Shown piece after piece: positions 62,014 to 64,000 of a stretch of DNA of 64,000 bases; the first letter of the stretch is position 1, and each line of letters starts with the position of its first letter. Location of the stretch: assembly GCF_000382325.1 (NCBI RefSeq), contig NZ_KB908057.1, positions 480,590 to 544,589 on the forward strand, read 5' to 3'. Position numbers and translations under genes: made by a program. Under the pieces are notes generated by a model. That model was not told the origin of the DNA. It saw only the letters and a list, made by a program, of their open reading frames with translations, and did no database searches. The stretch comes from Woodsholea maritima DSM 17123 (GTDB lineage: Bacteria > Pseudomonadota > Alphaproteobacteria > Caulobacterales > Maricaulaceae).

Positions 62014-63241
62014 CGCCAACTAATTCGCGCGCGTCGGGGGCGTCGGGATAATTCTCGGCGCGGTCGATGTCATCTATCGTGATGGAACGCTCAGCGAGCA
62101 AAGAGACCAGGCCCGGTCCCTGACTTAACACCAGTAAGAAGACCACACCGGCCCAGAAGGCCGCTTGCAACAGCGGGTCGGCGTTTGAGGTAGTGTTGTC
62201 AATCCGGCTGACGAAAATCCAGTTGGGTGCGCCAATCCGCGAGAAGGCGATTAGATCGCCATCGCTCAACTCCAACACACCTGACACACGGCCATTGGCA
62301 TTGACCGCGCGCGCAATCTCTGCGCCATCCAGGCGCGCTTGCAGGACATGTAAGGTTTCCTCATCATTCTCACCGGGTGTTAACAGCTCGCTATGAACGA
62401 CAAGGCTGCCTTCATTATCGAGAATGAAGTTCTCGCCATTTTCTGGCGGGCGGCTGACCGCGTGGCTGAGATAGCGTGAGACATTGAGGCTGACCCCAAA
62501 GGCCCCCATATGGCGCCCGCCCAGACGCATCGGGGTATAACATCCCACATGAGAGGCCGGATCATTGGGCCGATACAGCAGCACCGTAACGGGCGTACAG
62601 CGCGTTTGCTCCGTCGGGTTATTAGGCGGCAGGCTGCCGATCACCTGAGGTTCTTGGGTGAAGTCCAGATTATTCGGCGCGGTTTTGCGGTAAAACATCA
62701 ACCGATCTGGGCGCAGGGGCGCAAATAAGATCAGGTTATTATGCTCATCATAGAATTGGAAATTGCTGAACTGCGTCTCATAGGCCGGGCCGATCTGGCG
62801 CACGGTCAGATAGCCGGCAAACAAGCGACGCTTGTCTTCACAGCTTAGCGCCTGGCCTTCACGGTAATAGGCTCCGATGCCATAGACGGGGCTGCCCTCT
62901 AGGGTCGTGATGCCATCAAACAGCTGATCCACACTGCGTCGGGTCCCGTCTTCTTGCAAAGGAAAGAGGGTGTTAAAGCGGCGCACCGCCTCGTCTTCGC
63001 TCAGCTTGGAATAGATCCGGCGATAGAGGTTATGGGAGGCTTCGTGCAGGCGCGCCACTGAGGTGAAGAGGAATTGCTCCACATCGCCGCGCTCCGCGAT
63101 ATAGGTCTGAAGCTGATCGCGCGTGACATCACGGCTATGGGTTTGAAGATAGCGATAAGTCGCCACGCCGCTTAACAGCGCGATCACTAGGCCGCCGATT
63201 ACCACACACAGCCAAATCTGTATTGTTTTACGCGTCATCAC
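61922..63241 (-). CDS. Membrane sensor protein lacking an output domain
   Basis: A 439-residue protein. Helix 1 spans about 8-30, a large periplasmic domain 31-350 with Cache-like strands (GIGAYYREGQALSCEDKR, HMGAFGVSLNVSRYL, NFILDNEGSLVVHSEL), helix 2 at about 352-372, then a short cytoplasmic tail (RSITIDDIDRAENYPDAPDAR) and a low-complexity end. Such sensors normally continue into a HAMP, GGDEF, kinase or receptor signalling domain; none is present. The tail overlaps accA by 92 bp and its last 30 residues (from about residue 408) are probably just translated accA antisense. A 10-bp hairpin overlaps the leader. Confidence 0.75.
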   Translation of the reverse strand: MMTRKTIQIWLCVVIGGLVIALLSGVATYRYLQTHSRDVTRDQLQTYIAERGDVEQFLFTSVARLHEASHNLYRRIYSKLSEDEAVRRFNTLFPLQEDGTRRSVDQLFDGITTLEGSPVYGIGAYYREGQALSCEDKRRLFAGYLTVRQIGPAYETQFSNFQFYDEHNNLILFAPLRPDRLMFYRKTAPNNLDFTQEPQVIGSLPPNNPTEQTRCTPVTVLLYRPNDPASHVGCYTPMRLGGRHMGAFGVSLNVSRYLSHAVSRPPENGENFILDNEGSLVVHSELLTPGENDEETLHVLQARLDGAEIARAVNANGRVSGVLELSDGDLIAFSRIGAPNWIFVSRIDNTTSNADPLLQAAFWAGVVFLLVLSQGPGLVSLLAERSITIDDIDRAENYPDAPDARELVGASRSAASDQSRENARGDAGGSEQARDPRTG

Positions 63242-63245
63242 CCCA

Positions 63246-63287
63246 AACCCTCTTCTCGTATCGTGAATGTATACACCGAAGAGGGTT
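63246..63287 (-). promoter_or_regulatory. Leader hairpin of the sensor gene
   Basis: AACCCTCTTC and GAAGAGGGTT form a perfect 10-bp inverted repeat separated by 22 bp. On the minus strand, the arm GAAGAGGGTT is next to the ATG at 63241 and contains the likely ribosome-binding site, so folding could mask it. Confidence 0.45.
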
Positions 63288-63400
63288 ATTATTCAGTTTC
63301 TTCAAATATGTGCTGTTCGGGGTGACCGGGTGGCGCTTTGCGCTTGATGTGAGAAAATTTATATTCGCTCGATGTCATAGGGGTGGGTGACGAGTGTGTG

Positions 63401-63450
63401 CTCCCCTGTTTACGGGGGAGCTGTCAGCGAAGCTGACTGAGGGGGGCGTT
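63401..63450 (+). repeat. Palindromic repeat type A, copy 1
   Basis: A fixed hairpin CTCCCCTGTTTACGGGGGAG is followed by a second hairpin GTCAGC-GAA-GCTGAC and the tail GGGGGGCGTT. A copy in inverted orientation lies at 63686-63734. Confidence 0.85.
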
Positions 63451-63486
63451 GCTACATAGATGCTTACACTTAAGGCATAGCCATAG

Positions 63487-63574
63487 TGTCATCCCGGACG
63501 AACGGCAGTGAGATCCGGTATCTGTTGAGCGCGCCATTAAGGCAGATAGATCCCGGCTCAAGGCCGGGATGACA
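63487..63574. repeat. Palindromic repeat type B (TCAAG-loop hairpin with outer arms)
   Basis: Outer arms TGTCATCCCGG (63487-63497) and CCGGGATGACA (63564-63574) are perfectly inverted; inside the right half is ATCCCGGC-TCAAG-GCCGGGAT (63550-63570). Confidence 0.85.
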
Positions 63575-63597
63575 GTGGATGTTTATGCTCAACGCGG

Positions 63598-63620
63598 CCC
63601 CGGACTTGATCCGGGGTCCA
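63598..63620 (+). repeat. CTTGA-loop hairpin, copy 1
   Basis: CCCCGGA-CTTGA-TCCGGGG followed by TCCA. Same loop and tail as the copy at 63808, with different but self-complementary stem bases. Confidence 0.85.
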
Positions 63621-63624
63621 AGAT

Positions 63625-63688
63625 CGAACCCATAGGGTTCGCAAGCGCGTACGCGCGCCCGCAGCGTGAGCGAGGAGCTTTAAGAAAC
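63625..63688 (+). repeat. Repeat type D, copy 1
   Basis: A variable hairpin CGAACCC-ATA-GGGTTCG runs into the constant block CGCAAGCGCG, then TACGCGCGCCCGCAGCG and TGAGCGAGGA, ending in TAAGAAAC. Confidence 0.85.
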
Positions 63689-63734
63689 GCCCCCTCCGGT
63701 CCTTACGGACCACCTCCCCCGTAAACAGGGGAGG
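63686..63734 (-). repeat. Palindromic repeat type A, copy 2 (inverted)
   Basis: Read on the minus strand: the fixed hairpin CTCCCCTGTTTACGGGGGAG, then a different second hairpin GGTCCG-TAA-GGACC, then GGGGGCGTTT. Confidence 0.85.
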
Positions 63735-63739
63735 ATAAT

Positions 63740-63802
63740 CGGGCGATGAGCCCGCAAGCGCGAACGCGCGCCCGCAGCGTAAGCGAGGACTTTTCAAGAA
63801 AC
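63740..63802 (+). repeat. Repeat type D, copy 2
   Basis: Hairpin CGGGC-GATGA-GCCCG runs into CGCAAGCGCG, AACGCGCGCCCGCAGCG, TAAGCGAGGA and ends CAAGAAAC. Confidence 0.85.
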
Positions 63803-63803
63803 T

Positions 63804-63831
63804 GTCACCCCAAACTTGATTTGGGGTCCAT
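63804..63831 (+). repeat. CTTGA-loop hairpin, copy 2
   Basis: CCCCAAA-CTTGA-TTTGGGG plus TCCA tail; the left flank CTGTCA corresponds to the TGACAG flank of the inverted copies. Confidence 0.85.
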
Positions 63832-63890
63832 GCCGGACGGGGGTGAGCTTGGTTCTGATGGAGCAGAATAATCGTCATGCTCACGCTATG

Positions 63891-63917
63891 GATGCCAGAT
63901 CAAGTCTGGCATGACAG
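63891..63917 (-). repeat. TCAAG-loop hairpin, copy 3 (inverted)
   Basis: ATGCCAGA-TCAAG-TCTGGCAT followed by GACAG. Inverted relative to the copies at 63598 and 63808. Confidence 0.85.
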
Positions 63918-63920
63918 GAT

Positions 63921-64000
63921 CGACCCGAAGGGTCGCAAGCGCGACTGTCCTCAAATAGCCGACAGGCGATAGGACAAATAAAAAGTGCGCGCCCGCAGCG
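63921..64000 (+). repeat. Repeat type D, copy 3, interrupted, runs off the window
   Basis: Hairpin CGACCC-GAA-GGGTCG runs into CGCAAGCGCG (63934-63943); after a 43-bp stretch the constant block resumes with GCGCGCCCGCAGCG at 63987-64000. The intervening sequence carries TGTCCT (63946-63951) and AGGACA (63971-63976) as inverted arms. Confidence 0.8.

Noticed and set aside
63558..63884. 108-codon open frame on the minus strand at the window end
   Set aside because: It lies entirely in palindromic repeats; its translation (TPNQVWGDS, TPDQVRG) is the spurious product such repeats give in many genomes.

Overview
The window reads as chromosomal DNA of an alphaproteobacterium, most likely a stalked or marine Hyphomonadaceae/Maricaulales-type relative of Caulobacter. 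The reasons are gene families and gene order: CobS-CobT next to a J-domain protein and BolA; the block Suv3-like helicase, S4 protein, TerB, FdxA, CarD, RpoH; AroK-AroB-CNNM facing XerD-AccA; large Caulobacter/Xanthomonas-type TonB-dependent receptors. This is inference from family and synteny only. Nearly all genes look vertically inherited and intact. I see no prophage, IS transposase or CRISPR array.

Layout. 1-3.3 kb: 3' part of a GPH/MFS sugar symporter, tRNA-Leu(CAA), a compact SdpR/SdpI-like operon with a third small membrane protein, and an FkbM methyltransferase. 3.4-10.9 kb: a secreted GH5 glycosidase, then the complete cytochrome bd module, with cydDC (assembly ABC exporter) divergent from cydABX, including a 42-residue CydX. 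11-17.2 kb: fatty acyl-CoA synthetase/DUF924, HSL-type esterase, SelO AMPylase and PgeF. 17.3-23.6 kb: a soluble PAS histidine kinase with an Rcp1-like receiver, a TonB receptor, an XRE regulator, a second receiver and a secreted protein carrying a C10 tract. 23.6-24.4 kb: gene-free, with a possible structured RNA. 24.4-28.7 kb: a GlxA-type regulator, a 936-residue membrane-anchored repeat protein, DUF983 and tRNA-Arg(CCU). 28.9-34.8 kb: a Bcr/CflA exporter, a probable copper-uptake locus (DUF2946-like protein plus OprC/NosA-like receptor), and a beta-propeller phytase lipoprotein divergent from a very large TonB receptor with a Pho-box-like array between them. 37.9-45.8 kb: SNase-like lipoprotein, rpoH, carD, fdxA, TerB, S4 protein, helicase, DUF3108 and rpmB. 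45.9-55 kb: amidohydrolase lipoprotein, cobST with a phytase-like lipoprotein, J-domain protein, bolA and a chemoreceptor. 55-63.2 kb: CNNM, aroB, aroK, then a small membrane protein, a 573-aa secreted protein, xerD, accA, and a convergent sensor that seems to have lost its output domain. 63.3-64 kb: a dense mosaic of palindromic repeats.

How the parts fit. Several loci concern nutrient capture across the outer membrane: phytate phosphorus, copper, polysaccharide and an unknown TonB substrate. Others cover microaerobic respiration (bd oxidase) and housekeeping (shikimate pathway, fatty-acid synthesis, chromosome dimer resolution, heat shock). The most unusual material is the terminal repeat mosaic, where stems change but stay self-complementary around fixed loops; the 50-residue-period repeat protein; the 86-nt closed structure near 23.95 kb; and several short regulatory inverted repeats.
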